From Bacteroidota bacterium (GTDB lineage Bacteria; Bacteroidota; Ignavibacteria; UBA10030; UBA8401): a stretch of DNA of 64,000 nucleotides. This document shows positions 27,247 through 36,316 of the stretch, piece after piece. A program made the translations under genes and the position numbers. The stretch covers positions 1 through 64,000 of the forward strand of contig JAQCAB010000003.1 in NCBI GenBank assembly GCA_027622375.1, given 5' to 3'. Numbering within the stretch: position 1 is the first letter of the stretch; every line of letters starts with the position of its first letter. The notes under the pieces were generated by a model that saw only the letters and a list, made by a program, of their open reading frames with translations, made no database searches and was not told the origin of the DNA.

Positions 27247-27788
27247 AAAAAATAATCAAAAATATTAGTTTGGTTGTTTTATTATTTATGATTTCAATTT
27301 TTATTTTGGATTCATTAATCATGCCAAATTATGTTCAAAATAAAAAAATTGTTGAAGTCCCAAATGTTGTTGGCAACAAATTTGATGATGCAAAAATATA
27401 TCTTGAAAATTTAGGATTTAAAGTTCACAAATTAAGTGGTGGAATTAACTTAAAGTATTCCTCAAATTCAGTTTCTTCTCAAAATCCAATTGCTTTTAGA
27501 AAAGTAAAAGAAGGGCGTGATATTTATTTAACTATTGTTTCGTTAAGTAATGAAGTCAGAGTACCTCATTTAATCGGTAAAACAATGCGTGAAGCTACTT
27601 TTTTACTTGAATCAATTGGTTTACAGCAAGTTGAAATCTTATACGATTTTGATCCAAGCATTCCAGAGGGAGCAGTAAAATCACAAACAATTGCAGTAGG
27701 TATATTTGTACCTGTAAATACTACAATTAATTTTACAGTAAACTCTTTGCCGCCAAATACTTTTCAAGAAGTGGATACTTTGGAATGA
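27243..27788 (+). CDS. PASTA-domain membrane protein
   Basis: A 181-residue protein starting at GTG 27243, overlapping the dxs stop. One N-terminal membrane segment (about 7-27) is followed by two PASTA repeats (about 37-103, with VPNVVGNKFDDAKIYLENLGFKV; and about 105-171, with VPHLIGKTMREATFLLESIGLQ). There is no kinase domain, so this is not a PknB-type kinase. Such anchored PASTA proteins are common in Bacteroidota and may sense cell-wall precursors, but no role is shown here. It overlaps rpe by ATGA. Confidence 0.9.
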   Translation: MKKIIKNISLVVLLFMISIFILDSLIMPNYVQNKKIVEVPNVVGNKFDDAKIYLENLGFKVHKLSGGINLKYSSNSVSSQNPIAFRKVKEGRDIYLTIVSLSNEVRVPHLIGKTMREATFLLESIGLQQVEILYDFDPSIPEGAVKSQTIAVGIFVPVNTTINFTVNSLPPNTFQEVDTLE

Positions 27789-28444
27789 ATCAAAAAATTG
27801 TTGCACCCTCATTACTAAGTGCAGATTTCACAAACCTAAAAGAACAAATTAACAATTTGCAAATTGCTGGTTGCAAAATGTTCCATTGTGATATTATGGA
27901 TGGACATTTTGTTCCGAATATAAGTTTTGGCCCATCAATTGTTTCTCAAATTCATAAATGTACAACTTTACCACTTGATACACATTTAATGATAAGTGAA
28001 CCTGAAAAATATATTCGCAGTTTTTCAAAGTCAGGTTCATCTATTATTACAGTTCATTATGAGGCTTGTCAAAATCTTGGTTCTGTTTTAGAATTAATTA
28101 AGATAGAAAAGCTTAAAGTCGGAGTTTCAATTAAACCCAAAACTCATGTTTCTGTTTTAGAAAAATTTATAAATCAAATTGATTTAATTTTAATAATGTC
28201 AGTTGAACCAGGTTTTGGTGGCCAAGAATTTATTCCTTCATCCTATAAAAAAATAGAGCAAGCTCGAGAACTTATTACAAAAAATAATTTTAATACACTT
28301 ATTGAAGTTGATGGTGGTATAACTTTTGAAAATATTCAAAATGTATCTGATGCAGGAGCTGATATTTTTGTAGCTGGAAACACAATTTTTAAAAAAGCAG
28401 ATTATGTTGAAGCATTTATAAACCTACAAAAATTAATTTCTTAA
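27785..28444 (+). CDS. rpe: ribulose-phosphate 3-epimerase
   Basis: A 219-residue TIM-barrel enzyme interconverting ribulose-5-phosphate and xylulose-5-phosphate. Catalytic and metal-binding segments include APSLLSADF, HCDIMDGHFVPNISFGP, LDTHLMI, MSVEPGFGGQEFIP and EVDGGI. The length is standard. It follows the PASTA gene with ATGA and links to dxs in pentose phosphate supply. Confidence 0.97.
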   Translation: MNQKIVAPSLLSADFTNLKEQINNLQIAGCKMFHCDIMDGHFVPNISFGPSIVSQIHKCTTLPLDTHLMISEPEKYIRSFSKSGSSIITVHYEACQNLGSVLELIKIEKLKVGVSIKPKTHVSVLEKFINQIDLILIMSVEPGFGGQEFIPSSYKKIEQARELITKNNFNTLIEVDGGITFENIQNVSDAGADIFVAGNTIFKKADYVEAFINLQKLIS

Positions 28445-28451
28445 AATATTA

Positions 28452-29360
28452 ATGGATAATTCCACAAAACTTCAAACCAAAGCTGAACTAATTTTGCTTT
28501 TGATGACTTTTATTTGGGGAAGTTCATTTGTAATAAGTAAAATATTATTAATTAATATCTCTTCAATTCTTTATTTAATAATAAGATGTTTAATTTCCAT
28601 TTTCATATTATTTATAATTTTTAAAAAAGATATTATCCAAAATTTTAATCTAAAAAATATGCTTTGTGGTTTATTTTTAGGAATACCACTTGCAGTTGGT
28701 TTGATACTTCAAAACTATGGTTTGCAAATTACGACAGCTTCAAAATCAGCATATTTATCATCACTAATGGTTATTTTTGCGCCAATTTTTCAAATTATAA
28801 TATTAAAGAAAAGACCAAGTGTCGGTAATTTTGTTGGAATAGTAATAGTTTTAATTGGTATATATTTTCTCACAAATCCTGAAAGTTCGGAAATTAATAT
28901 AGGCGATCTGTTAAATATTATTGCAGCAATTTTATTTGGACTTTATACTGTGTTATTAGATAAATTCTCTAGAGAGATAAATACTTCAATTCTTTCTTTA
29001 TTTCAAATTATGTGTACACTTTTAATTGGATTTTTATTTCTCCCATTTGAAAAAATAAAATTTGATATAAATGCAAATATTGTTTTTGGACTTTTATATA
29101 TGTCGATATTTGCAACTGTATTGACAATTTGGATTCAAACTAATTATCAAAAGTTTACAACTCCGACTAAAGCAGTAATAATATTTTCAATTGAACCGGT
29201 TATTGCAACTATTTTTGCTTCATATATATTAAACGAATCATTTTCAACAATTGAAACTATTGGTGCAATTTGTATTTTGTTTGGTATTATGATTTCTGAA
29301 TTATGGGAAACTATTTTTAATTATTTTAAATCATCGAATAAAATAATTGTTAATGATTAA
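28452..29360 (+). CDS. EamA/DMT-family permease
   Basis: A 302-residue protein with about ten membrane segments in two EamA repeats. The start TKAELILLLMTFIWGSSFVISKI and the LQNYGLQITTASKSAYLSSLMVIFAPIFQII segment are typical. The second repeat ends with an ILNESFSTIETIGAICILFGI motif. EamA transporters export amino acids or other metabolites; the substrate cannot be inferred. The end overlaps acyP by 8 nt. Confidence 0.92.
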   Translation: MDNSTKLQTKAELILLLMTFIWGSSFVISKILLINISSILYLIIRCLISIFILFIIFKKDIIQNFNLKNMLCGLFLGIPLAVGLILQNYGLQITTASKSAYLSSLMVIFAPIFQIIILKKRPSVGNFVGIVIVLIGIYFLTNPESSEINIGDLLNIIAAILFGLYTVLLDKFSREINTSILSLFQIMCTLLIGFLFLPFEKIKFDINANIVFGLLYMSIFATVLTIWIQTNYQKFTTPTKAVIIFSIEPVIATIFASYILNESFSTIETIGAICILFGIMISELWETIFNYFKSSNKIIVND

Positions 29361-29628
29361 AAAAGCTTGCATAACAATTTGTGGTAAAGTACAACGTGTT
29401 GGATTTCGTTGGTTTGTAAGTTATACTGCAAAAAATTACAATTTAAAAGGATTCGTAAAAAATACAAGTGATAAAAATGTTTACGTTGAAGTCGAAGGGG
29501 ATGAAAATATTTTAAATGATTTTATAAAAGAAATAAAAAAGGGTCCACCACTATCTAAAGTTGAAAATGTGATTATTAATTACTTGTCAGCCAATTATTT
29601 ATTCATTGATTTTAGAATTCAAGAATGA
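29353..29628 (+). CDS. acyP: acylphosphatase
   Basis: A 91-residue acylphosphatase starting at ATG 29353, which is 6 nt inside a longer frame beginning with TTG. The catalytic arginine is in GKVQRVGFRWF and the asparagine in FVKNTSDKNVYVEVEG, the standard pair for hydrolysis of carboxyl-phosphate bonds. It is wedged between the permease gene and ispF with overlaps on both sides. Confidence 0.95.
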   Translation: MIKKACITICGKVQRVGFRWFVSYTAKNYNLKGFVKNTSDKNVYVEVEGDENILNDFIKEIKKGPPLSKVENVIINYLSANYLFIDFRIQE

Positions 29629-30110
29629 AAACTACAAGATTTGGTTTTGGATATGATGTCCATCGATTAGCAAAAAACAGAAAACTAATTTTGGGTGGCG
29701 TCACTTTAAAATCTGAAAGGGGATTATTAGGGCATTCAGATGCTGATGTTTTATCTCATGCAATTGCTGATTCATTGCTTGGAGCGGCGGCTCTTGGAGA
29801 TATTGGAAAACATTTCCCGGATACAGATAAAAAGTGGAAAAATATTTCAAGCTTAGTAATCTTAAAACAAGTTTATCTACTTATTAAAAAAGCGAAATAC
29901 AAAATTGTAAATATTGATTCAACAGTTGTTCTTGAAAAACCAAAAATCAGTCCGTATATAAATAAAATAAAAATAAATATTTCAAAATCGCTTTCTATCC
30001 ATATTTCAAAACTATCTATAAAGGCAACTACGAATGAAAAACTTGGGGATATTGGTAAACAAAAAGGTGCTGCAGCTTATGCAATTTCCTCAATTACTAA
30101 AATAAAATAG
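29625..30110 (+). CDS. ispF: 2-C-methyl-D-erythritol 2,4-cyclodiphosphate synthase
   Basis: A 161-residue MEP-pathway enzyme. Zinc ligands D11 and H13 (GYDVHRL) and H45 (GHSDADVLSHAIADSLLGAAALGDIGKHFPDTD) are present, as are TTNEKLGDIGK and the terminal GAAAYAI. It cyclises CDP-methylerythritol phosphate to the cyclodiphosphate and is coupled to acyP by ATGA. Confidence 0.97.
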   Translation: MKTTRFGFGYDVHRLAKNRKLILGGVTLKSERGLLGHSDADVLSHAIADSLLGAAALGDIGKHFPDTDKKWKNISSLVILKQVYLLIKKAKYKIVNIDSTVVLEKPKISPYINKIKINISKSLSIHISKLSIKATTNEKLGDIGKQKGAAAYAISSITKIK

Positions 30111-30111
30111 A

Positions 30112-30714
30112 ATGGAAGAGTTTTATAAATTATTTTTGGAGTTTGATGCAATATATATTTACATAATTCTTTTTAGTTTTGCTTTTATTGAAAATATCGT
30201 GCCCCCACTTCCGAGTGATACCTTTATTGTTTTAGGAGGTACACTCATAAATTCAAATGGTTTACTTTTTTTTAGTTCACTAGTTTGTACTTCTCTTGGA
30301 AGTGTACTTGGATTCATGCTAATGTTTTATTTTGGATTTACGATTGCCGAAAAAATTAATGAAAATAAGTTTTTTAAATTTTTAACTCCTGAATCAATTT
30401 CAAAAGTAAACAAACTTTTTGAAAAATGGGGATATGGTGTAATTGTTTTAAACAGATTTTTGCCTGGAACAAGAGCAGTTGTTTCTTTTTGCGCTGGTCT
30501 TGCAAAAATGAAATTTAAAATTGTCACAGCAATTTGCTTTGTAAGTTCTTTAGCGTGGAATTCGCTACTTTTATATGTTGGTAGCAATATTGGAAATAAT
30601 ATTGAAACAATAAATTCATTTTTCAAAACATATTATCAAATGGCATGGATTATTTTGGGTTCATTAGTTTTAATAATTTTAATTCGATTTATTTATCAAA
30701 AATTCGTTAAATGA
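30112..30714 (+). CDS. DedA/VTT-domain membrane protein
   Basis: A 200-residue membrane protein with several spans. The DedA signatures are IENIVPPLPSDTF near the N-terminus and WGYGVIVLNRFLPGTRAVVSFCAGLAKM. Members of this family are linked to lipid (for example polyprenyl-phosphate) transport and membrane homeostasis. The ATG follows ispF after 1 nt, and the end overlaps a PAP2 phosphatase gene by ATGA, a neighbour that also fits undecaprenyl-phosphate recycling. Confidence 0.92.
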   Translation: MEEFYKLFLEFDAIYIYIILFSFAFIENIVPPLPSDTFIVLGGTLINSNGLLFFSSLVCTSLGSVLGFMLMFYFGFTIAEKINENKFFKFLTPESISKVNKLFEKWGYGVIVLNRFLPGTRAVVSFCAGLAKMKFKIVTAICFVSSLAWNSLLLYVGSNIGNNIETINSFFKTYYQMAWIILGSLVLIILIRFIYQKFVK

Positions 30715-31274
30715 ATTTTTTATACAATATAGATCTTTCAATATTTTATTTTGTACAAAATACTTTCTCCAATCCTTTTTTTGATTCCTTTTTTGTTGCA
30801 ATAACTGATTATCATAAAATTTCATTTGTTCGAGTTCTTGTACTAATATTTTTTGGGATTTGTTTATTTAGAGGAGATGACAAGAAACGTTTATTTGTAA
30901 TTTCTCTCATTTTGTCAATTATTTTGTGCGATCAATTTAATAGCTTTGTACTTAAAAATATTTTTCAGCGGATTAGACCATGTAATGAACTTGATGATAT
31001 TCGACTACTTGTAAATTGTGGAAGTGGATTTTCTTTTCCCTCTTCACATGCTATAAATAACTTTGCGTTTGCTTCTGTAACTGTCTTTTATTTTAATAAG
31101 TTAAAGTGGATAATATATATTTTTGCTTTCCTTGTTGCATTTTCCAGAGTTTATGTTGGAGTTCATTATCCGTTTGATATTTTAGTTGGAGGTAGTTTGG
31201 GAATTATAATAGGTTACTACATAGCAAAGTACTCTCTTCAAATTTATAAGCATTATTTCCCTAAATATGAATAA
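30711..31274 (+). CDS. PAP2-family phosphatase
   Basis: A 187-residue membrane phosphatase with all three PAP2 active-site motifs: KNIFQRIRP, PSSHAINNF and SRVYVGVHYPFDILVG. Such enzymes dephosphorylate lipid pyrophosphates, for example undecaprenyl pyrophosphate. The DedA gene before it and lnt after it (8-nt overlap) place it in a set of envelope-lipid genes. Confidence 0.93.
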   Translation: MNFLYNIDLSIFYFVQNTFSNPFFDSFFVAITDYHKISFVRVLVLIFFGICLFRGDDKKRLFVISLILSIILCDQFNSFVLKNIFQRIRPCNELDDIRLLVNCGSGFSFPSSHAINNFAFASVTVFYFNKLKWIIYIFAFLVAFSRVYVGVHYPFDILVGGSLGIIIGYYIAKYSLQIYKHYFPKYE

Positions 31275-32838
31275 ACGAGAATCGCTTTTATCGATATTAT
31301 CAGGTATTTTGTTTGGATTCTCTTTTCCTCCTTTTTCATTTACACTTATTCCAATATTTTCATTAGTTCCATATTTAGTTTTAATCTATTCTGTAACTTC
31401 ATTCTGGAAGACGTTAAAATTAACCTACCTCACATTTTTTATAGCATCATTAATCTCACTCTATTGGGCAGGTGGATTTACACACATGCGCGATCCATAT
31501 TTAATGATTGCTGGATTTTCACTTCTTTTATGGCAACCAGCATTTTATTTAATGCAAGCAATTATTTTTTATCAAATCCGTAAAAAATATTCCAATCTAT
31601 TTTCATTATTAATTTTTCCACTTATTTGGGTGATGTGCGAATGGCTTTATGCTTATGGAGAATTCGCATTTCCATGGCTTACAATTGGTAATTCAATGAC
31701 TTACCAACTTCATAAAATTCAGTTTGCAGATTTAACTGGAGTCTATGGAATTTCTTTATGGGTATTATTTTTAAATTCATTTATTGTTCTTAACTACTTT
31801 AAATTTAAAGAACTTGAGCAATTTGGTTTAATTAAATTTATTGCATTAATATTTTTTGCAATTGGATTTTACTTTCTACCAGATTTTTATAATTCGGATT
31901 TTAAACAAAATCTTTCAAATGAAAAGAAAATCAAAATTGGTATTATTCAGCCAAATGTTGATTCATGGGAAAAATGGGATTATTCCATCTCTTCAAAGTG
32001 GGAATATGTTCAAAAATTATTTGAATCATCTAAACAACAGAAATTGAATAATGTTGATATTTCAGTTTGGCCAGAGACTGCAATTCCATTCGATTTGCCT
32101 TCATTTGAAGTCTATTTTAACCAACTTAAAAAAGAAATTAATGATATTGATTTATCAATAATAAGTGGATTTGCTGATGTAAAATATTATGAAAAAAATG
32201 CACCAATTACAGCAAGTACAATTAAAGATAAAATAAAATATGATTCATTTAATTCAATTTTATTTTTGCAACCAAATGAATTTGGATATCAATCTTATGC
32301 GAAAATTAGATTAGTTCCTTTTGCCGAAAGAGTTCCGTATGCTGAATCAGTTCCATGGTTAATTGAACCATTAAGATGGGGTGTTGGAATTAGCAATTGG
32401 GGAAAAGGAAATGATTCAACTATTTTTCTTCATAAAAAATCAAACACAAAATTTTTATCAATGATTTGCTACGAATCAATTTTTCCAGAATTTGTTGCCA
32501 GTTTTGTAAACAAAGGAGCTGAATTTTGTGTTTTTATCACGCAAGATAGTTGGTGGGGGAATACTTCGGGCGCAAGACAGCATCAACAATTTGCAGTTTT
32601 AAGAGCAATAGAAAATAGAAGATGGATTGTTAGATGTGCAAATGGTGGAATCTCTTGTTTCATTGATCCATTTGGAAACACTTATAACAAAACTGAAATG
32701 TATAAAACAGCATCAATCGAAAAAATAATTTATCCACAAACTTATAAAACTTTTTATACAGAGCATGGAGATTATATTGCTAAATTATCTTCAATTATTT
32801 CTATATTGTTTTTCACATTTTCATTTTTCAAAAAATAA
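31267..32838 (+). CDS. lnt: apolipoprotein N-acyltransferase
   Basis: A 523-residue protein with about six N-terminal membrane segments and a C-terminal nitrilase-like periplasmic domain. The catalytic residues are visible as Glu in VWPETAIPFD, Lys in YAKIRLVPFAERVPY and Cys in SMICYESIFPEF. QDSWWGNTSGARQHQQFAVLRAIENRR is the usual C-terminal signature. It adds the third acyl chain to lipoproteins and fits with the several lipoproteins encoded here. Confidence 0.96.
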   Translation: MNKRESLLSILSGILFGFSFPPFSFTLIPIFSLVPYLVLIYSVTSFWKTLKLTYLTFFIASLISLYWAGGFTHMRDPYLMIAGFSLLLWQPAFYLMQAIIFYQIRKKYSNLFSLLIFPLIWVMCEWLYAYGEFAFPWLTIGNSMTYQLHKIQFADLTGVYGISLWVLFLNSFIVLNYFKFKELEQFGLIKFIALIFFAIGFYFLPDFYNSDFKQNLSNEKKIKIGIIQPNVDSWEKWDYSISSKWEYVQKLFESSKQQKLNNVDISVWPETAIPFDLPSFEVYFNQLKKEINDIDLSIISGFADVKYYEKNAPITASTIKDKIKYDSFNSILFLQPNEFGYQSYAKIRLVPFAERVPYAESVPWLIEPLRWGVGISNWGKGNDSTIFLHKKSNTKFLSMICYESIFPEFVASFVNKGAEFCVFITQDSWWGNTSGARQHQQFAVLRAIENRRWIVRCANGGISCFIDPFGNTYNKTEMYKTASIEKIIYPQTYKTFYTEHGDYIAKLSSIISILFFTFSFFKK

Positions 32839-32847
32839 AAATTAATT

Positions 32848-33873
32848 ATGCTAGATTTTAGGAGTGACACAGTTACAAAACCTTCGCAGGGAATGTTAGA
32901 CGCAATGATGAATGCAAAAGTTGGAGATGATGTATTTGGTGAAGATCCAACAGTTAATGAATTTCAAAATTTATTAGCTGAACATTTTGGAATGGAAGCG
33001 GCTCTTTACATGCCAAGTGGTGCAATGAGTAATCAAATTGCAATTAAAGTACACACACAACCGGGTGACGAAATTATTGTTGAAGAAGATGCGCACATAT
33101 TTAATTATGAAACAGCTGCACCTGCAATAATTTCAAACGTTCAAGTAAAAACTATAAAAGGAGTGAACGGTGTTTTGCCTTTAAATGAACTTCCAAAACA
33201 TATCAGACCAAATATTTATTACATGCCACATACAAGATTAATTTGCATCGAAAATACTCACAACCGATGTGGTGGTACAATTTATCCTTTAAACGAAATT
33301 GTGAATCTTTACAATTTTTCACGAGATGAAAATATTATTTTTCATATTGATGGCGCTAGATTATGGAATGCGATGGTTGCTACAGGAATATCAGCTAAAC
33401 AATACGCAGAAAATTGTGATAGCATAAGCGTTTGTTTCTCTAAAGGACTTGGTGCTCCAATTGGTTCAGCTTTGATTGGCAAAAAAGATTTTATTGCAAA
33501 AGCACGAAAGTGGAGGAAAATTTTGGGTGGTGGAATGCGTCAAGCTGGACTTATTGCTGCAGCAGCAATGTATGCTTTCAAAAATAATGTTGATCGACTT
33601 AAAGAAGATCACAGCCGTGCACAATATTTTGCAAATTCAATTTCAAATTTATCAAAAGTTTCAGTTGATCTTGAAAGTGTTCAAACAAATATGGTTTTCA
33701 TTAATGTTTCAAAAACCCTAATGAAAACCATTGACGTTGTTGCTCAATTAAAAATGCACAATTGTTTAGTTAGTGTTGGCAATTTTGATACCATTAGAGT
33801 TATTATGCATTTAGATATAACCGATCAAGATGTTGAAAAAGCAGTTAAAATATTTTATCAGTTATATTCATAA
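32848..33873 (+). CDS. ltaE: threonine aldolase (low specificity)
   Basis: A 341-residue PLP enzyme cleaving threonine or allo-threonine to glycine and acetaldehyde. The N-terminal DFRSDTVTKPSQGM, GDDVFGEDPTVNE, the aspartate in HIDGARLWNA and the PLP lysine in CFSKGLGAPIGSA are present. The length is normal. It follows lnt by 9 nt without functional connection. Confidence 0.96.
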   Translation: MLDFRSDTVTKPSQGMLDAMMNAKVGDDVFGEDPTVNEFQNLLAEHFGMEAALYMPSGAMSNQIAIKVHTQPGDEIIVEEDAHIFNYETAAPAIISNVQVKTIKGVNGVLPLNELPKHIRPNIYYMPHTRLICIENTHNRCGGTIYPLNEIVNLYNFSRDENIIFHIDGARLWNAMVATGISAKQYAENCDSISVCFSKGLGAPIGSALIGKKDFIAKARKWRKILGGGMRQAGLIAAAAMYAFKNNVDRLKEDHSRAQYFANSISNLSKVSVDLESVQTNMVFINVSKTLMKTIDVVAQLKMHNCLVSVGNFDTIRVIMHLDITDQDVEKAVKIFYQLYS

Positions 33874-33883
33874 CAAATAAAAA

Positions 33884-34552
33884 ATGTTGACTCCATCAGA
33901 GATAAAAAAGGAGAGCTACGCACAAAAAATTATTCGTTCAGAGAAAATAGTTAAAATACTTTCTAAGAAATATAAAAATCCTTCAACAGCACTAACGTAT
34001 TCAAATCCACTTCAACTTTTAATTTCAATTATTTTATCAGCTCAATGTACCGACGAAAGAGTAAATCTTGTTACTCCAAAATTATTTAAATTATTTAACT
34101 CAATTGAGGATTTTGCAAATGCAAATAAAAGGGAATTAGAGCAAATTATTTACTCAACTGGTTATTATAGAAATAAAGCAAAAAATATTATTGCATGCTG
34201 CCAAAGTTTAAAATTAAATTTTAATAATATCATTCCATCAACAATGGAAGAGTTGATTTCGTTGCCAGGAGTTGGTAGAAAAACAGCAAATTGTTTATTA
34301 ACAGAATATTTTAATAAAACCGAAGGGATTGTTGTTGACACTCATGTTCTAAGAATTTCAAATCGTCTCGGTTTTACAAAAAATATCTATGCAGTTAAAA
34401 CAGAAATTGATTTAATGAATTTGATTAAAAAAAAATATTGGCGGTTTTACGGTAGTGATTTAATTTTATTTGGGAGAGAGTTATGTAAAGCAAGATCCCC
34501 TAATTGTAAAATGTGCCTTGTAAGTAATTTATGTCCTTCAAGAAATATTTAA
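33884..34552 (+). CDS. nth: endonuclease III
   Basis: A 222-residue DNA glycosylase/AP lyase for oxidised pyrimidines. The helix-hairpin-helix motif LPGVGRKTA carries the catalytic lysine, the aspartate is in VDTHVLRISNRLG, and the [4Fe-4S] cysteines C201, C208, C211 and C217 have the canonical 6-2-5 spacing. An alternative ATG is not obvious. It ends overlapping by 4 nt the convergent small zinc-ribbon gene. Confidence 0.97.
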   Translation: MLTPSEIKKESYAQKIIRSEKIVKILSKKYKNPSTALTYSNPLQLLISIILSAQCTDERVNLVTPKLFKLFNSIEDFANANKRELEQIIYSTGYYRNKAKNIIACCQSLKLNFNNIIPSTMEELISLPGVGRKTANCLLTEYFNKTEGIVVDTHVLRISNRLGFTKNIYAVKTEIDLMNLIKKKYWRFYGSDLILFGRELCKARSPNCKMCLVSNLCPSRNI

Positions 34553-34788
34553 ATTTTGAGCTCATCTGCTAAACTTTTAATGCAGTTTCGACAAAAATAA
34601 AACAATTTTGAATCTCCAACTTGCCGTAAAATTAACTCATCTTTAATAAATCTAACTTTACAGAGCGAACATTTTTCCATTTCTAAATTGTGCTCATTTT
34701 TTTGAGGATTTACCATAAAACTGTAGCCGTAAAAAATAATTGCAATAAAAAACAAAATTAAAGTAATTGTAAGAATTGTGATTGTCAT
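34549..34788 (-). CDS. small membrane-anchored zinc-ribbon protein, hypothetical
   Basis: A 79-residue protein: a hydrophobic N-terminal segment (about residues 3-22), a short linker, then two CxxC pairs (KCSLCKV and FCRNCIKS) that form a likely zinc ribbon. I do not recognise a named family. It is alone on the minus strand, with its 3' end overlapping nth and its 5' end facing glcD across 70 nt. Coding potential is supported by the regular zinc-knuckle spacing. Confidence 0.72.
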   Translation of the reverse strand: MTITILTITLILFFIAIIFYGYSFMVNPQKNEHNLEMEKCSLCKVRFIKDELILRQVGDSKLFYFCRNCIKSLADELKI

Positions 34789-34800
34789 TTAAGAGAGTAG

Positions 34801-34829
34801 TTGTATTTTTATTCCTATTTTATTAACAT
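34801..34829 (+). promoter_or_regulatory. possible glcD promoter
   Basis: TTGTAT at 34801-34806 and TAACAT at 34824-34829 are 17 bp apart in the 70-nt divergent gap before glcD. This fits the spacing seen at the other predicted promoters, although the -10 box is the TAnnAT form and not TAnnTTTG. Predicted start is near 34836, leaving a leader of about 23 nt. Confidence 0.4.
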
Positions 34830-34858
34830 AGAAATAAATAAATAAAAATAAAATTATA

Positions 34859-36316
34859 ATGATTTCAAAAACAGTCACAAATCAAATAATCTCAATTATA
34901 GGTCGCGAAAATTATTTTGATTCTGACGAAGATAAGATTGCATATTCTTATGATGCAACGCCTATTCTAAGGCAAACTCCGCACGGAATTGCAAAGCCAA
35001 CAAATGTTGAACAGATTTCACAACTTGTTAAATTAGCAAATGATGCAAAGTTTTCAATTGTTGCCCGAGGTTCTGGAACTGGTTTAAGTGGCGGTTCAAT
35101 CCCGGTTGAAGATTCAATAGTTTTAGCAACTCAACATTGGAATAAAATTTTGGAACTTGATGAAAGTAATTTATCTCTTTTAGTTGAACCTGGCGTGATT
35201 ACTTCAAACATTCATTCATTTGTAGAAAAAAAAGATTTGTTCTATCCACCAGATCCGGGAAGTATGACCATTTCAACAATCGGTGGAAATGTAGCAGAGA
35301 ATTCAGGTGGATTGCGAGGCTTAAAGTATGGTGTTACAAAGAATTACATACTTGGCTTGGAAGTTGTTTTACCTTCTGGAGAAATTGTTTTTTGCGGAAA
35401 TAAAAATATGAAGGATGTTGCCGGTTACAATTTAAAAGATCACTTTGTTGGTTCAGAAGGAACACTTGGAATATTTACAAAAATACTTCTAAAATTAATA
35501 CCTAAACCAAACTACGTTAAAACACTTTTGGTTTATTTTGATTCCAATAATGATGCAGCAAAAGCAGTTTCTCAAATTATATCATCAAAAATATTGCCAT
35601 GTACAATCGAGTTTATTGATAAGACAACAATTAACTGTATCGAATCGTACAGTAAATTAGGATTACAAACTGACAAGGAATCATTACTCTTAATTGAGCT
35701 TGATGGGCATAAAATTGTTGTTGATGAAGATTTGGAAAAGATTAAAGTAATTTGTGAACAAAATAAATCTAGTACACTTATAATTGCACAGAATGAAGTT
35801 GAAGCTGTAAAGTTAAAAATGGCACGCAGAATTGCTTTTTCAAGTTTGGCTAGAATTAAACCAACAACAATATTAGAAGATGTTTCGGTGCCAAGAAGTG
35901 AATTACCAAAAATGTTAGAAAAAATTGAAAACATCTCAAAAGAAAATAATGTTTTGATAGGAAATTTTGGACATGCTGGAGATGGAAATTTGCATCCCAC
36001 AATTTTGACAAATGAAAATGATAAATTAGAATTCAAAAATGCTGAAATTGCTTTTGATTTAATAATGAATGAATCAATAAAATTGGGTGGATCTATTACT
36101 GGTGAGCATGGAACAGGATTAGTAAAGAAGAAATTTTTACCCGATATGGTGGGAAAATCAGCAATTGACACTATGCAAAAAATTAAAAGTGCATTAGATC
36201 CAAATTCAGTTTTGAATCCAGGTAAAATTTTTTCATTAAAACCAAAATGCGAAGGATCACTTCCACAAAAAAATGATCAAATTAAAAAATTTGTTGCTCA
36301 AGGAGCATGGATTTGA
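34859..36316 (+). CDS. glcD: FAD-linked oxidase, glycolate oxidase subunit GlcD-like
   Basis: A 485-residue FAD-binding oxidoreductase of the GlcD/D-lactate dehydrogenase type. The PCMH-type FAD domain contains VARGSGTGLSGGSIP and PPDPGSMTISTIGGNVAENSGG, and the C-terminal domain has FGHAGDGNLHPT and ITGEHGTGLVKKKF. It likely oxidises a 2-hydroxy acid such as glycolate or lactate, passing electrons to the following Fe-S subunit. Its stop overlaps glcF. Confidence 0.93.
   Translation: MISKTVTNQIISIIGRENYFDSDEDKIAYSYDATPILRQTPHGIAKPTNVEQISQLVKLANDAKFSIVARGSGTGLSGGSIPVEDSIVLATQHWNKILELDESNLSLLVEPGVITSNIHSFVEKKDLFYPPDPGSMTISTIGGNVAENSGGLRGLKYGVTKNYILGLEVVLPSGEIVFCGNKNMKDVAGYNLKDHFVGSEGTLGIFTKILLKLIPKPNYVKTLLVYFDSNNDAAKAVSQIISSKILPCTIEFIDKTTINCIESYSKLGLQTDKESLLLIELDGHKIVVDEDLEKIKVICEQNKSSTLIIAQNEVEAVKLKMARRIAFSSLARIKPTTILEDVSVPRSELPKMLEKIENISKENNVLIGNFGHAGDGNLHPTILTNENDKLEFKNAEIAFDLIMNESIKLGGSITGEHGTGLVKKKFLPDMVGKSAIDTMQKIKSALDPNSVLNPGKIFSLKPKCEGSLPQKNDQIKKFVAQGAWI

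Noticed and set aside
35572-36171. 199-codon minus-strand frame in glcD
   Set aside because: Antisense to the conserved FAD-oxidase core, low-complexity Ser/Ile/Phe-rich translation.
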